From Phycisphaerales bacterium UBA7800 (GTDB lineage Bacteria; Planctomycetota; Phycisphaerae; Phycisphaerales; Phycisphaeraceae): a DNA stretch of 64,000 bases. The notes beneath the pieces were generated by a model. The model ran no database searches, was not told the origin of the DNA, and was given only the letters and a program-made list of their open reading frames with translations. The position numbers were made by a program, and so were the translations under genes. The stretch is from NCBI GenBank assembly GCA_002480565.1, contig DLCK01000020.1, positions 43,049 through 107,048 on the forward strand, read 5' to 3'. Positions 22,923 through 31,602 of this stretch are shown one piece after another; position 1 is the stretch's first letter; each line of letters opens with the position of its first letter.

Positions 22923-23918
22923 TCAACCATTGATCCAAGTGTTTTCCCTGGCAGCAAGATAAATTTTTTCCATCACCTTGTTCCGCAAAGCAGCTTCGTC
23001 CGCTGTTACGACCGGCAATTCAGAGATACCTGCAATACGTTCGATGAAGATCATAAACGCATGGGGCATGGCATCGGGTAAGTCGGTGACTTCCTGTGCT
23101 TTTTCCATGTCCTTGGTTTTGATCAAGAGCTTACCAGCTTCAACGTAGAGTTCACCATCAGTACCGGAGATATCCATCTTGTAGGGGTCGGCATTGGACA
23201 CCCAACCGGCTGCGATATTGGCTACGGCACCGGACTTGAAGCGAATCAGACCCTGGCCGTATTCATCAACCTTACCATACCGACCAGTCGCTGAATCGAT
23301 CGCGCCGGTGACGCGTTTAACTTTGTCACCTTCCATAAACCACAACAGGATGTCGAGGATATGCGTACCCAGATCACCAAACGCGCCACAGCCGGACTGC
23401 TTGGGTTTGGTCATCCAACGCCATTCGGTGTCGAACCAACCCGCCAGTGAACCTTGGTGACAGTTACTCATGGAGATACGGGTGATCTTCCCAAGCTTGC
23501 CGGACTGGATCATTTCGCGGGCATACATGTTGATAGGAAAGCTTCGCATGAAGTATCCGGTAGAGAAGAGAACGCCAGCCTTGTTAATCATTTTGGCTTG
23601 CTTCTTGGCATCTTCGGCACTCATCCCCAAAGGCTTTTCAACGAAGATATGCTTGCCGGCTTTGGCGAATTTTTTGACCAGAGCGGTATGTTCCACCGTT
23701 TTGGATGTGATGACCACTGCCTTGATATCCGGATCCTTGGCGATGACATTCAAATCGGTCACCACCTGGGCTCCGACTTCACCACCCCACTTTTGGGCAC
23801 GTTCGATTTCCGGATCCCAGGCATACTTGACTGATACGCCATCAACCTTCTTGAGCATATTGATAAAGCCCGGCACGTGGATATGTGAACAGCCGACGAA
23901 TGCGATTGGAATGGACAT
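22923..23918 (-). CDS. Gfo/Idh/MocA-family oxidoreductase
   Basis: A protein of 331 residues. An N-terminal Rossmann domain has Ile-Ala-Phe-Val-Gly-Cys-Ser-His-Ile-His and later the family motif Val-Glu-Lys-Pro-Leu-Gly-Met. The C-terminal domain includes Gly-Asp-Leu-Gly-Thr-His-Ile-Leu-Asp. Members oxidise or reduce sugars or inositols with NAD(P). The substrate is unknown; nearness to the GH4 enzyme hints at sugar use. AGGAAA lies about nine bases before ATG 23918. A perfect 14-bp palindrome lies about 24 bases upstream. Confidence 0.93.
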   Translation of the reverse strand: MSIPIAFVGCSHIHVPGFINMLKKVDGVSVKYAWDPEIERAQKWGGEVGAQVVTDLNVIAKDPDIKAVVITSKTVEHTALVKKFAKAGKHIFVEKPLGMSAEDAKKQAKMINKAGVLFSTGYFMRSFPINMYAREMIQSGKLGKITRISMSNCHQGSLAGWFDTEWRWMTKPKQSGCGAFGDLGTHILDILLWFMEGDKVKRVTGAIDSATGRYGKVDEYGQGLIRFKSGAVANIAAGWVSNADPYKMDISGTDGELYVEAGKLLIKTKDMEKAQEVTDLPDAMPHAFMIFIERIAGISELPVVTADEAALRNKVMEKIYLAARENTWING

Positions 23919-23941
23919 GGTTTGATTTCCTGATGTTAAAA

Positions 23942-23955
23942 TACAAACGTTTGTA
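23942..23955. promoter_or_regulatory. Perfect 14-bp palindrome, candidate repressor operator
   Basis: TACAAACGTTTGTA is fully self-complementary with a central CG, the form of LacI/GalR-family operators (AAACGTTT core). It lies just upstream of the oxidoreductase gene on the minus strand and close to the 3' end of queD. Confidence 0.5.
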
Positions 23956-23983
23956 AGCGGTCAAAAATAAGAGATGCCCCAGA

Positions 23984-24343
23984 TTAATCTTCGCCGCGAT
24001 AGATGCAACCACTTGTGCGGGTTTCCCAGATTTTTAATGCAGAAAGTTCGGGCAAATTGGGTTTAAGGCGTGCCCAAATCCAACGGGCAATATTTTCAAC
24101 CGTCGGATTTTCCAATCCTTCAATGTCGTTTAAGTGATAGTGATCAAGCTGCTTGAGAATTGGCTCAAAATGTTCTTTTAGATCCGCAAGATCATGCACC
24201 CAACCGGTCTGATCGTTCACTGGGCCTTGGGTAATCACTTCGACGATGTAGGTATGTCCATGCAAACGCTTGCACTTATGGCCTTCGGGCACCATCGGCA
24301 GCGAATGCGAGGCATCAAAACTGAATTGCTTAAAAAGCTCCAT
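23984..24343 (-). CDS. queD: 6-carboxytetrahydropterin synthase QueD
   Basis: A protein of 119 residues, the usual length. The zinc-binding histidines are visible (Phe-Asp-Ala-Ser-His and Leu-His-Gly-His), and the catalytic Cys lies in Gly-His-Lys-Cys-Lys-Arg-Leu-His-Gly-His. Thr-Val-Glu-Asn-Ile-Ala and a C-terminal Trp-Glu-Thr complete the family pattern. It converts dihydroneopterin triphosphate towards the 7-deazaguanine of queuosine. An ExsB/QueC-like gene is at 12720, and other queuosine genes are not in the window. Confidence 0.93.
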   Translation of the reverse strand: MELFKQFSFDASHSLPMVPEGHKCKRLHGHTYIVEVITQGPVNDQTGWVHDLADLKEHFEPILKQLDHYHLNDIEGLENPTVENIARWIWARLKPNLPELSALKIWETRTSGCIYRGED

Positions 24344-24663
24344 GGCTTAAACCTGTTCTACGGTATTCCTGTATCCGATGCTCATCGGACAAATTAAGGC
24401 AGTATGAATCCAGCGGAGCATTGTAACAGGAATTCAATGACAGCGAAAAAACGAGAAAGACTAACTAAAGATTACAAAATTGTTTTCACTATTGACAACA
24501 TATTTGTTGCACTTATCAAAAGATTTGTTTATCTTTTCATTCCCGCATATCGCAAATCCAGAGTCATTCTTTCCGACTTTAAATACACCACGAATATCTG
24601 ACCAATCGGTCGGCCTGCTGTACGTATATCCGTCTCGAAATCATATAAAGGGTGAAAGCCAAT
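24344..24663. other. Intergenic region between queD and porin gene
   Basis: About 320 AT-rich bases between divergent genes. They contain a 16-bp palindrome at 24374-24389 (TCCGATG-CT-CATCGGA), a possible promoter at 24492-24519 and a small inverted repeat AAAAGAT/ATCTTTT at about 24517-24537. No gene is supported. Confidence 0.55.
24492..24519 (+). promoter_or_regulatory. Possible promoter of the porin gene
   Basis: TTGACA (24492-24497) is a perfect -35. Sixteen bases on is TATCAA (24514-24519), a fair -10. The spacer contains CAACATATTTGTTG, a small dyad. The leader to ATG 24664 would be about 140 bases. Confidence 0.4.
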
Positions 24664-25974
24664 ATGAAAATGTCAGTTCAATCGTTCGCAGTTTTGGGGG
24701 CAATGTTCTGTTTGATTTGCTGTGGCATGGCCAAGGCGCAGGAAAGTCAACCCACAGTCCAATCGCTCTACAAACAAATCCAGTCCTTGACCGACGAAGT
24801 CAGGGAATTAAGAGCAACACAAAATCAAACATGGCTCAGTGAACGACGGGCAGAGGAAGCCAAAATTCTGGTCAAGGACGTACTCAACGACGCTAACACT
24901 CGCGCGAGCATGATGGAAAACAGCATGACTGCGGGATACCACAACGGCTTTTTCCTCGCGTCAGAAGATGGCAACTTCAAACTGCGTATCCTGGGCATGA
25001 TCGAAGCCCGTTACGTACATGCATCACGAGAAAACAGTGGTGGTGACAACGACGAAGGTGGCTTTGATATCTGCCGTACACGGTTTGGATTCAAAGGTCA
25101 TATCCTCAATCCGCAAACTCAGTTTTTCATCTGGACCGGCCACAGCGCAACCGGCTCCTACATCCCTCTGGACGTCTGGATCAAACGTGACCTGGGCGAT
25201 GGCTGGGCAGTCCAAGCGGGCGCATTTAAAGTCCAGTTTTTCAAGGAATGGCTCATTTCAGAAACCAGTCTGCAAATGATCGAACGCTCACCATTGACAA
25301 GTGTTTTTGGTGGTAGCTACACCGAAGGCATCAACCTCCTGTATGGCGATGACCGCTTTAAAGCCGTCGTTTCCTTAAATGATGGTTTGAATCAACGTGT
25401 CTCAAACTTCACTGCTGAAGATGCTGAAGCAGTCGCTCTGACCACACGTGTAGACTACCTGCTCACTGGCAGTTGGAACCAAGCCAAAGACACTGAAGCG
25501 TGGACCGATGAACCGACCATGATCGCCATCGGCGGCGCGCTGCATTATGAAGTCGGTGAATACGGCACAACCACCGACGAAGCACGTACACTCCAATGGA
25601 CCGCAGATATTCAAGCTGAATTTGGCGGCTGGAATATCTTCGCGGCTGTCGTGGGTAATCAGATTGATGACACCACGACCAAGTTAAACCAACTGGGTGT
25701 CCTCATCCAAGCTGGCATGTTTTTGACACCTGATTTTGAACTCACCAGCAGCTATGCATGGGGCGATTCAGACATCGCAGGTGAAGAAGAGATGCAGATT
25801 CTCAGTATTGGTTTCAACAAGTTTTTCAATCGTCACGCACTGAAACTCTCAGGCGATCTGGGCTATTCGTTAAACGCAATACCAAGCACATTTGCCAAAC
25901 AAGGTTGGCAGGTTGACAACGTTGATGAAGACGGTCAAATCCTCGCGCGTGCCCAACTCCAATTGCTCTTTTAA
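24664..25974 (+). CDS. Outer-membrane porin (OprO/OprP-like beta barrel)
   Basis: A protein of 436 residues. Signal peptide: Met-Lys-Met-Ser, hydrophobic core, cleavage after Ala-Lys-Ala. A short predicted coiled coil (about residues 30-55, Leu-Tyr-Lys-Gln-Ile-Gln-Ser-Leu-Thr-Asp-Glu-Val) precedes a beta-rich domain with Arg-Ile-Leu-Gly-Met-Ile-Glu-Ala-Arg-Tyr and Arg-Thr-Arg-Phe-Gly-Phe-Lys-Gly, as in phosphate-selective porin O/P relatives. It ends in Phe, as outer-membrane barrels do. ATG 24664 is preferred to GTG 24652. The symporter pair follows on the same strand, so it may feed the same solute. Confidence 0.85.
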   Translation: MKMSVQSFAVLGAMFCLICCGMAKAQESQPTVQSLYKQIQSLTDEVRELRATQNQTWLSERRAEEAKILVKDVLNDANTRASMMENSMTAGYHNGFFLASEDGNFKLRILGMIEARYVHASRENSGGDNDEGGFDICRTRFGFKGHILNPQTQFFIWTGHSATGSYIPLDVWIKRDLGDGWAVQAGAFKVQFFKEWLISETSLQMIERSPLTSVFGGSYTEGINLLYGDDRFKAVVSLNDGLNQRVSNFTAEDAEAVALTTRVDYLLTGSWNQAKDTEAWTDEPTMIAIGGALHYEVGEYGTTTDEARTLQWTADIQAEFGGWNIFAAVVGNQIDDTTTKLNQLGVLIQAGMFLTPDFELTSSYAWGDSDIAGEEEMQILSIGFNKFFNRHALKLSGDLGYSLNAIPSTFAKQGWQVDNVDEDGQILARAQLQLLF

Positions 25975-26107
25975 GTCAGTCCACTGACTCCTATTTAAAT
26001 ACTGCTTGAATGTATTTTCCAATCTGTTTTGGATTGCATTGATATGTACATAAACCACGTCATTTTTTCTCGACGGTAACTAGACACGTTAAACACTGGA
26101 GATTCTG

Positions 26108-26401
26108 ATGTTTCATGGCCCTGCTGCGGACTGCGGTCCCGATCATGCTGTCGCGTACAAAACACGCCTCGGCATCATCATGTTTGTGATTTACTCGCTG
26201 ATCTACATTGGCTTTGTCGCCATCAATGTCGTTAAGCCTTCGCTCATGGCAATCCCCGTGATCATGGGGCTGAACATGGCAGTCGTCTATGGCGTGGGAC
26301 TCATCGTCTTCGCGCTGATTCTGGCTTTGATCTATAACCATAAGTGCACCAAACAGGAGCGACTCACCACCGCTGCACACGAAGCGAAGGAGACCAAATA
26401 A
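26108..26401 (+). CDS. DUF485 small membrane subunit of a solute symporter
   Basis: A protein of 97 residues with two hydrophobic helices (about 25-42 and 53-75) and a short basic tail. The Lys-Thr-Arg-Leu-Gly-Ile-Ile start of helix one is as in YjcH/DUF485. In E. coli YjcH is encoded next to the acetate permease ActP. Here the stop TAA overlaps the ATG of the symporter by one base, so translation is coupled. GGAG precedes the start by about seven bases. Confidence 0.92.
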   Translation: MFHGPAADCGPDHAVAYKTRLGIIMFVIYSLIYIGFVAINVVKPSLMAIPVIMGLNMAVVYGVGLIVFALILALIYNHKCTKQERLTTAAHEAKETK

Positions 26402-28581
26402 TGGCTATCATTATCTTTCTGAGCTTCGTGGTGTTCGTCGTCGGACTTTCATTTTACCTTGGAAATAAAACCAAATCGGCCAGCGACTACTTTGCAGCAG
26501 GCGGGCAGATTCACTGGGCAGTCAACGGGATCGCCTTTGCCGGTGACTACCTTTCAGCTGCATCCTTCCTGGGTATCTGTGGCATGATCGCCTTCTACGG
26601 CTATGACGGATTCCTCTATTCCATCGGCTATCTGGCGGGCTGGATTGTCGCCCTCTTTGTCGTCGCTGAACCGATGAAACGCCTGGGCAAATACACATTC
26701 ACCGATGCCTTGGATGCCAAGTTCAACAGTCGCGGCATTCAATTGGCAGCAGGTATCAGCACGCTGGTCGTCAGTGTCTTTTACCTGATCCCGCAGATGG
26801 TCGGTGCGGGCGCGTTGGTTGTCCCACTATTGCACATGCCCCACCACTGGGGTGTGATCATGGTCGGCGCGATTGTGATTACCATCGTCGCTACCGCGGG
26901 GATGGCATCGACAACCTATGTGCAATTTCTCAAAGGTGGCTTGCTGATTCTCTTCTCGTTGATCATCTCCATTGCTGTCTGTGTCCGGGGTTTTTCCACG
27001 ACACCGGAAGGTATTGATGATGCAGGCAATGTCGTTGCTCATTACACCTGGCGAACAATGGACGCGAGCCAAAAGCCCGATGGGAGCCTTGTCTGCGAGT
27101 CTGCTTTTACCTACATGGAACACAAGCAAATCAACGACAAGAAAACCGGCAACATTAAAGTGACACTAGCCAAACTCACCGAAAGTGTCCCGCTGTCAAT
27201 CAATGAAGATGGGAAACATCACTATCAATTCATGGGACGTGAACATACTTTCTCAGATGAAGCACAACGCAAACTCGGCGAACTGTTGGACAAAAACACC
27301 CAACAGATCATCACCATCAACGGCTTGAATTATGTCCACAAAGATATCAATGGTGAACAGGTCCTCGTCCTGCATAACGGAAGATCAATCGTCATTGATG
27401 GACTGCGATTCATCGAAAAAGAAGGCACCATTTATGCCAATGTCGTCAACTGGTGGAAGATGACCGATGGTGAAAATGGCAAAATCAAACTCACCGAAGC
27501 CCAGTCCAAACTCACACGTCCCAACGGCGCGGTCACCATCAACGGCATTCCTTCATCCATGGAAAACCAACTGTTGCCTGTGGGGACATTGGAGCAAATC
27601 AAAGGCGAAACCAACCCCGAAGCCAAGTCCGTCGGCCCGATTGAATTCCTTGCAGATCTAAGTCAAGAGGACACCACCTTCACGACCTGGAAATCACAAA
27701 ACATGGATTTCGATGATGATATCCTGACAGTGTATTACCCCATGCAACGATCCGGTCCGGACACGATGACACCCGGCCAGTACTTCAAAGTCAAAACCCC
27801 TATACAGAGATTGGACTTCATCTCATTGATGATGGCTTTGTTCTTTGGTACGGCTGCATTGCCTCATATTTTGATCCGCTACTATACGGTCCCAAGTCCC
27901 GCTGCTGCGCGCAAGTCCACGATTGTCGCCATCGCTGCGATCGGCTTCTTCTATGTGTTGACCATGTTTTTGGGGCTGGGGGCCGCAATCAACAACGTGC
28001 TGAATCTCGAATCAAGCAACATGTCCGCCCCGCTGCTGGCTCGGAGTTTTGGCACGGTGATCTTCGCGATTATTTCTGCCGTCGCCTTTGCCACGGTTCT
28101 CGGCACCGTCAGTGGTTTGATCGTCGCATCATCCGGTGCGGTGGCTCATGACTTACTTGACCGCTACTGTGGCATGAACATGACCGAAAAACAAAAGGTC
28201 GGCGTCGGCAAACTCGCCGCCATCGCCGTGGGTCTGGTCGCCATCATTTTGGGGATCACCTTCAAGGGCGTGAATGTCACCTTCCTCGTCGGTCTTGCCT
28301 TTGCCGTGGCCGCAAGTGCCAACCTGCCATCGATCCTGATGCTGTTGTTCTGGAAAAAGACCACCGCACAAGGCATCGTCGCCTCAATCGTCATCGGCAT
28401 CGCATCGGCAGTGGGCCTGATCATCTTCTCACCAGTGATGTATGAACTCTATGGCCTCGATGGCACGACAGCCCCGATCCCCCTTAAGAGTCCAGGGATC
28501 GTATCGATTCCACTGAGCTTTATCACGCTCATTGTCGTATCGTTGATGACTCAGAAAAAGAATCAGGAAGTGGCCGCCTAA
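26401..28581 (+). CDS. Sodium:solute symporter, ActP-like, with large insertion
   Basis: A protein of 726 residues; ActP has about 550. The first 200 residues carry SSS-family helices with the sodium-site motif Gly-Asp-Tyr-Leu-Ser-Ala-Ala-Ser-Phe-Leu-Gly near residue 47. From about residue 203 to 468 runs a polar segment with many short beta-like stretches and Asn/Gly/Lys-rich turns. Membrane helices then resume (Ser-Leu-Met-Met-Ala-Leu-Phe-Phe-Gly-Thr-Ala). It is probably an acetate or related monocarboxylate uptake system, but the substrate is inferred from homology only. A terminator follows at 28612. Confidence 0.92.
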   Translation: MAIIIFLSFVVFVVGLSFYLGNKTKSASDYFAAGGQIHWAVNGIAFAGDYLSAASFLGICGMIAFYGYDGFLYSIGYLAGWIVALFVVAEPMKRLGKYTFTDALDAKFNSRGIQLAAGISTLVVSVFYLIPQMVGAGALVVPLLHMPHHWGVIMVGAIVITIVATAGMASTTYVQFLKGGLLILFSLIISIAVCVRGFSTTPEGIDDAGNVVAHYTWRTMDASQKPDGSLVCESAFTYMEHKQINDKKTGNIKVTLAKLTESVPLSINEDGKHHYQFMGREHTFSDEAQRKLGELLDKNTQQIITINGLNYVHKDINGEQVLVLHNGRSIVIDGLRFIEKEGTIYANVVNWWKMTDGENGKIKLTEAQSKLTRPNGAVTINGIPSSMENQLLPVGTLEQIKGETNPEAKSVGPIEFLADLSQEDTTFTTWKSQNMDFDDDILTVYYPMQRSGPDTMTPGQYFKVKTPIQRLDFISLMMALFFGTAALPHILIRYYTVPSPAAARKSTIVAIAAIGFFYVLTMFLGLGAAINNVLNLESSNMSAPLLARSFGTVIFAIISAVAFATVLGTVSGLIVASSGAVAHDLLDRYCGMNMTEKQKVGVGKLAAIAVGLVAIILGITFKGVNVTFLVGLAFAVAASANLPSILMLLFWKKTTAQGIVASIVIGIASAVGLIIFSPVMYELYGLDGTTAPIPLKSPGIVSIPLSFITLIVVSLMTQKKNQEVAA

Positions 28582-28611
28582 AAGTCGCTGACTGAATCTG
28601 AAAAAACACAG

Positions 28612-28662
28612 CGGTCGTGGTGCAAGGAGATGAATCTACCTGCATCACGACCGTTTTTTATT
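28612..28662 (+). terminator. Rho-independent terminator of the symporter operon
   Basis: CGGTCGTGGTGCA at 28612-28624 pairs with TGCATCACGACCG at 28641-28653 (one G-U pair), followed by TTTTTTATT. It also ends just beyond the 3' end of the convergent GNAT gene. Confidence 0.9.
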
Positions 28663-28679
28663 GTATCAACGCAGAGACT

Positions 28680-29117
28680 TCAAGCATCCGGTAAGCGTGT
28701 CAGTCCGGCGTCCAACGCCCATTGCTGATCCTTGAAAATCGCCATCGCTGTATTCATGGGATGGAATCCGAGCTTGGCATAGAAACCTTCCTTACCGGGG
28801 TTGGCATAGAGGATGATTTTCTTATGGTCTTTGGAGTCGGCGATGAGTTTTTCGATGATCTGTTTACCGAGTTTCAAGCCCTGATATTCAGGATGAACAG
28901 CCACATCACAGATGTAGGAACAATCCATCCCATCAGCCAAAGCACGTCCAACACCGACGAGTTTCTCTTCGTGATAGATGAACTGTTTGAAACGACTGTT
29001 GGTGAAGACAATCTTGAGATTCTCTGCTGGCTTATTGCCCAAAGGCGCGATGCGATACAGATTGGAAAGCTCATCCCAATCGACGTTGTCCAGTGTGTTG
29101 ATCCAAGTAAATTGCAT
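28680..29117 (-). CDS. GNAT-family N-acetyltransferase
   Basis: A protein of 145 residues with the GNAT fold. Strand Cys-Asp-Val-Ala-Val-His-Pro-Glu-Tyr-Gln-Gly is followed by the acetyl-CoA loop Gly-Leu-Lys-Leu-Gly-Lys-Gln-Ile. The last part is Gly-Phe-Tyr-Ala-Lys-Leu-Gly-Phe. The substrate is unknown; the closest general type is the small PanZ-like or arylalkylamine-type acetyltransferases. An in-frame ATG at 29138 would add seven residues. Convergent with the symporter operon. Confidence 0.9.
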   Translation of the reverse strand: MQFTWINTLDNVDWDELSNLYRIAPLGNKPAENLKIVFTNSRFKQFIYHEEKLVGVGRALADGMDCSYICDVAVHPEYQGLKLGKQIIEKLIADSKDHKKIILYANPGKEGFYAKLGFHPMNTAMAIFKDQQWALDAGLTRLPDA

Positions 29118-29308
29118 TGTGGTGTATCCCGTGATCATGCCAATGTGCGTGGAGACAGATTAAGCACATTTTATTCTCATCTGTGTTTGTCTATGGCAAT
29201 AATGACTTAAAACAAGGCGATTACCAAAACATCAAGGCATCGGATCGACACGATCTGGCTCGCAAAGACAGAGAGAAGTTTTGCAGAACCGTTGAATTGC
29301 TACTGAAT

Positions 29309-30211
29309 TTACTTCCGCTTAAACCACTTGCTCATGCGGCCGATGAGTCCGGGGCCGGTGGGGATTTGAGCAAGACGATCCACACGCGTGGCAAGGCTCT
29401 TGATACATTGAGCGGCCTGACTCTTGGGGGCTGAAAGTAAAAACGGCACTTGTGTTCGGACCGCTTTGCGGACGGCTTGATCGTAAATCACGTGACCGGC
29501 ATAGAGGATGTTGATGGACAAAAACTGCCGACAGACTGCGTTGAGGCGATGGTAAATTTCGCGACCTTCGGTGACATCACCTGCCATGTTCACGAGCAAA
29601 CGCACATCCAAATCCTGACGCTCGGTGACCAATGATTTGATCACGGCATAGGCATCGGTCATCGCAGTGGGTTCAGGTGTGGTGACCACCAGAATTTGAT
29701 CTGCACTTAACGCAAAACCAAGCACGTTAGAAGAGACGCCTGCGCCGGTGTCGATGATGATGACATCGACCATGGCTTCGAGTTCGTAGATTTGATCGAC
29801 CAGTCGCGTTCGGGCGTCAGCGGACATATCCGCAATGTTGGCTAAGCCGGATGCACCGGGAACAAGATAAAATCCGCCGGGCGTTTTGACCATCACTTCT
29901 TTGAGCGTGTATTGACCGTTTACCACTTGGGCGAGTGTCGAACCAACTGGCACATTGCACAGCACATCGGCATTGGCGGTGCCAAGGTCCGCATCAAGCA
30001 GCGCGACGCGCCTGCCGGCCTGCATGAGTTGGATGGCAAGGTTCACCGAGACGTTGGACTTGCCGACGCCGCCTTTGCCACTGGTGACGGCGATGATGCG
30101 CGCGTGCCTTTGGCGTTGAGGTGCAGCGGGTTGTTGCTGAGGTTGAGTTTGTGTGGCCGGCTGGCTTTGAGCAACTAGCTGTCGCAGCGCCTGGGCCTGG
30201 TCGATCATCAT
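29309..30211 (-). CDS. flhG: Flagellar number regulator FlhG (MinD-like ATPase)
   Basis: A protein of 300 residues. After a Gln/Pro-rich linker the deviant Walker A Thr-Ser-Gly-Lys-Gly-Gly-Val-Gly-Lys-Ser occurs near residue 45, with Leu-Asp-Ala-Asp-Leu-Gly-Thr-Ala-Asn-Ala-Asp (as in FlhG/FleN) and Ile-Ile-Asp-Thr-Gly-Ala-Gly. The C-terminus is basic and hydrophobic, suited to membrane association. FlhG limits flagellar number by acting on FlhF. ATG 30211 overlaps the flhF stop (ATGA) with GGAG eight bases before. It is the last gene of the flagellar block. Confidence 0.95.
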   Translation of the reverse strand: MMIDQAQALRQLVAQSQPATQTQPQQQPAAPQRQRHARIIAVTSGKGGVGKSNVSVNLAIQLMQAGRRVALLDADLGTANADVLCNVPVGSTLAQVVNGQYTLKEVMVKTPGGFYLVPGASGLANIADMSADARTRLVDQIYELEAMVDVIIIDTGAGVSSNVLGFALSADQILVVTTPEPTAMTDAYAVIKSLVTERQDLDVRLLVNMAGDVTEGREIYHRLNAVCRQFLSINILYAGHVIYDQAVRKAVRTQVPFLLSAPKSQAAQCIKSLATRVDRLAQIPTGPGLIGRMSKWFKRK

Positions 30212-31602
30212 GATGCTAACTCCCCGGATAAGACCAGATCAGCTAAGCGCAATGGTGCGGTGGGTTCGATCTGGTGCGGGACTTCCTGACCGGTGGTGAT
30301 GTAGCTTAGTTCCTTGCCGACTTGTTTACTGACATTCAGCAATACGCCAAAGGAGACGGCTTCATCAAGCTTCGTGAAGATAATGCGATCCGTGCGGACG
30401 TCTGAAAAACGCTTGGCAGCTTCGAGCATCACCTTCTGGGTACAGGTTGAGGACAGTACGAGGTGGACTTCGTGTGGGTTTGCTGTATCAACAAACTTCT
30501 TGAGTTGTTCGAGTTTGGGATCATCACGTTGGGATCGCCCGGCAGTGTCGATGAGGATGACATCACAGCCGCTGCATTTACTCACCGCCGAGTCAAGTTC
30601 GGCAGCAGTGTTACAGACATGAAGCGGGATGCCGATGATATCCGCGTAAGTGCGAAGCTGATCGACTGCTGCAATACGGTAGGTGTCGAGTGTGATGAGT
30701 CCCACGTGCTTGGCTTGTTTGAGTTTGAACGTTGCAGCAAGTTTGGCGACCGTGGTGGTCTTGCCAACGCCTGTTGGACCGATGAGTGCGATGGTACGTG
30801 GGCGACCATCACCGGTGGGTTCAAGGTCCCATTGTTCATGATGTGCAGGAATAAATTCGCTGATCGCATCGCGGACAGCTTTGCGGACTTTGGCAGGATT
30901 TTCCAACTCTTTTTCGGTTAAGCGATGACTCACCTGCGTGACAACTTCCTGAGCGATCTCCTGGGCAACTTCCTGCTTAAGCAGATTCATGTATTGATCA
31001 AAAAGTTGATCGGGCAAGTCGGCAGGTTTTTCCTCGCCGCGTGACGCCTGTTGCTGCATGAGACGTTCGACCATCCGCCGGACGGCCTGCATTTCTTCGG
31101 CAAGTTGCTTGGCCGACTCTGTAGTGCGCGCGGACTCCTTGGCTTGCGTTTTACTCACTTGAGGTTGCACCGGATTGGGACGATGCGATGCCGGGTGCAC
31201 AGGTGGTGGTGTAATGATGGGTTGAGGCGGATTGAAAGTTGAGTTGTTCTCGTAATTCTGCTGAGGTTGCTGGGCCTGTTGATTTTGTTCGCTAAGAGCT
31301 GCTGCATAGGTCCGACGGATCAAGTCCCCTGCCATTGGTTGAGGATTGCTTGGCCCTACCAAAGGCGGACGTGTCGGGGCATTAAGGGCTGGGCGTGGGG
31401 TTCGCGTCGTCTTGCGACGACGGGGCTTTTCATCTTCAACCGTAGCGGTCACCTCAATGACAGTCTGCGCCCCGAATCCCAGGAAACCGCCCTGTTTAAA
31501 GGATCGTGTGTGCAGAATCATGGCGTTAGACCCCATGTGGGCCTTTACCATTGCCATGGCCTGCGCCATGTTTGAAGCAGTGAACGTCTTGATGTTATTC
31601 AA
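30208..31602 (-). CDS. flhF: Flagellar biosynthesis GTPase FlhF
   Basis: A protein of 464 residues. The N-terminal basic domain starts Ile-Lys-Thr-Phe-Thr-Ala-Ser-Asn-Met-Ala-Gln-Ala. A Pro/Gln-rich linker covers about residues 75-160. The SRP-type NG domain has Ile-Gly-Pro-Thr-Gly-Val-Gly-Lys-Thr-Thr, Asp-Thr-Tyr-Arg-Ile-Ala-Ala, Asp-Thr-Ala-Gly-Arg and Thr-Lys-Leu-Asp-Glu-Ala. FlhF sets where the flagellum is built. It overlaps flhA and flhG by four bases each, so the three are translationally coupled. Confidence 0.96.
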   Translation of the reverse strand: MNNIKTFTASNMAQAMAMVKAHMGSNAMILHTRSFKQGGFLGFGAQTVIEVTATVEDEKPRRRKTTRTPRPALNAPTRPPLVGPSNPQPMAGDLIRRTYAAALSEQNQQAQQPQQNYENNSTFNPPQPIITPPPVHPASHRPNPVQPQVSKTQAKESARTTESAKQLAEEMQAVRRMVERLMQQQASRGEEKPADLPDQLFDQYMNLLKQEVAQEIAQEVVTQVSHRLTEKELENPAKVRKAVRDAISEFIPAHHEQWDLEPTGDGRPRTIALIGPTGVGKTTTVAKLAATFKLKQAKHVGLITLDTYRIAAVDQLRTYADIIGIPLHVCNTAAELDSAVSKCSGCDVILIDTAGRSQRDDPKLEQLKKFVDTANPHEVHLVLSSTCTQKVMLEAAKRFSDVRTDRIIFTKLDEAVSFGVLLNVSKQVGKELSYITTGQEVPHQIEPTAPLRLADLVLSGELAS

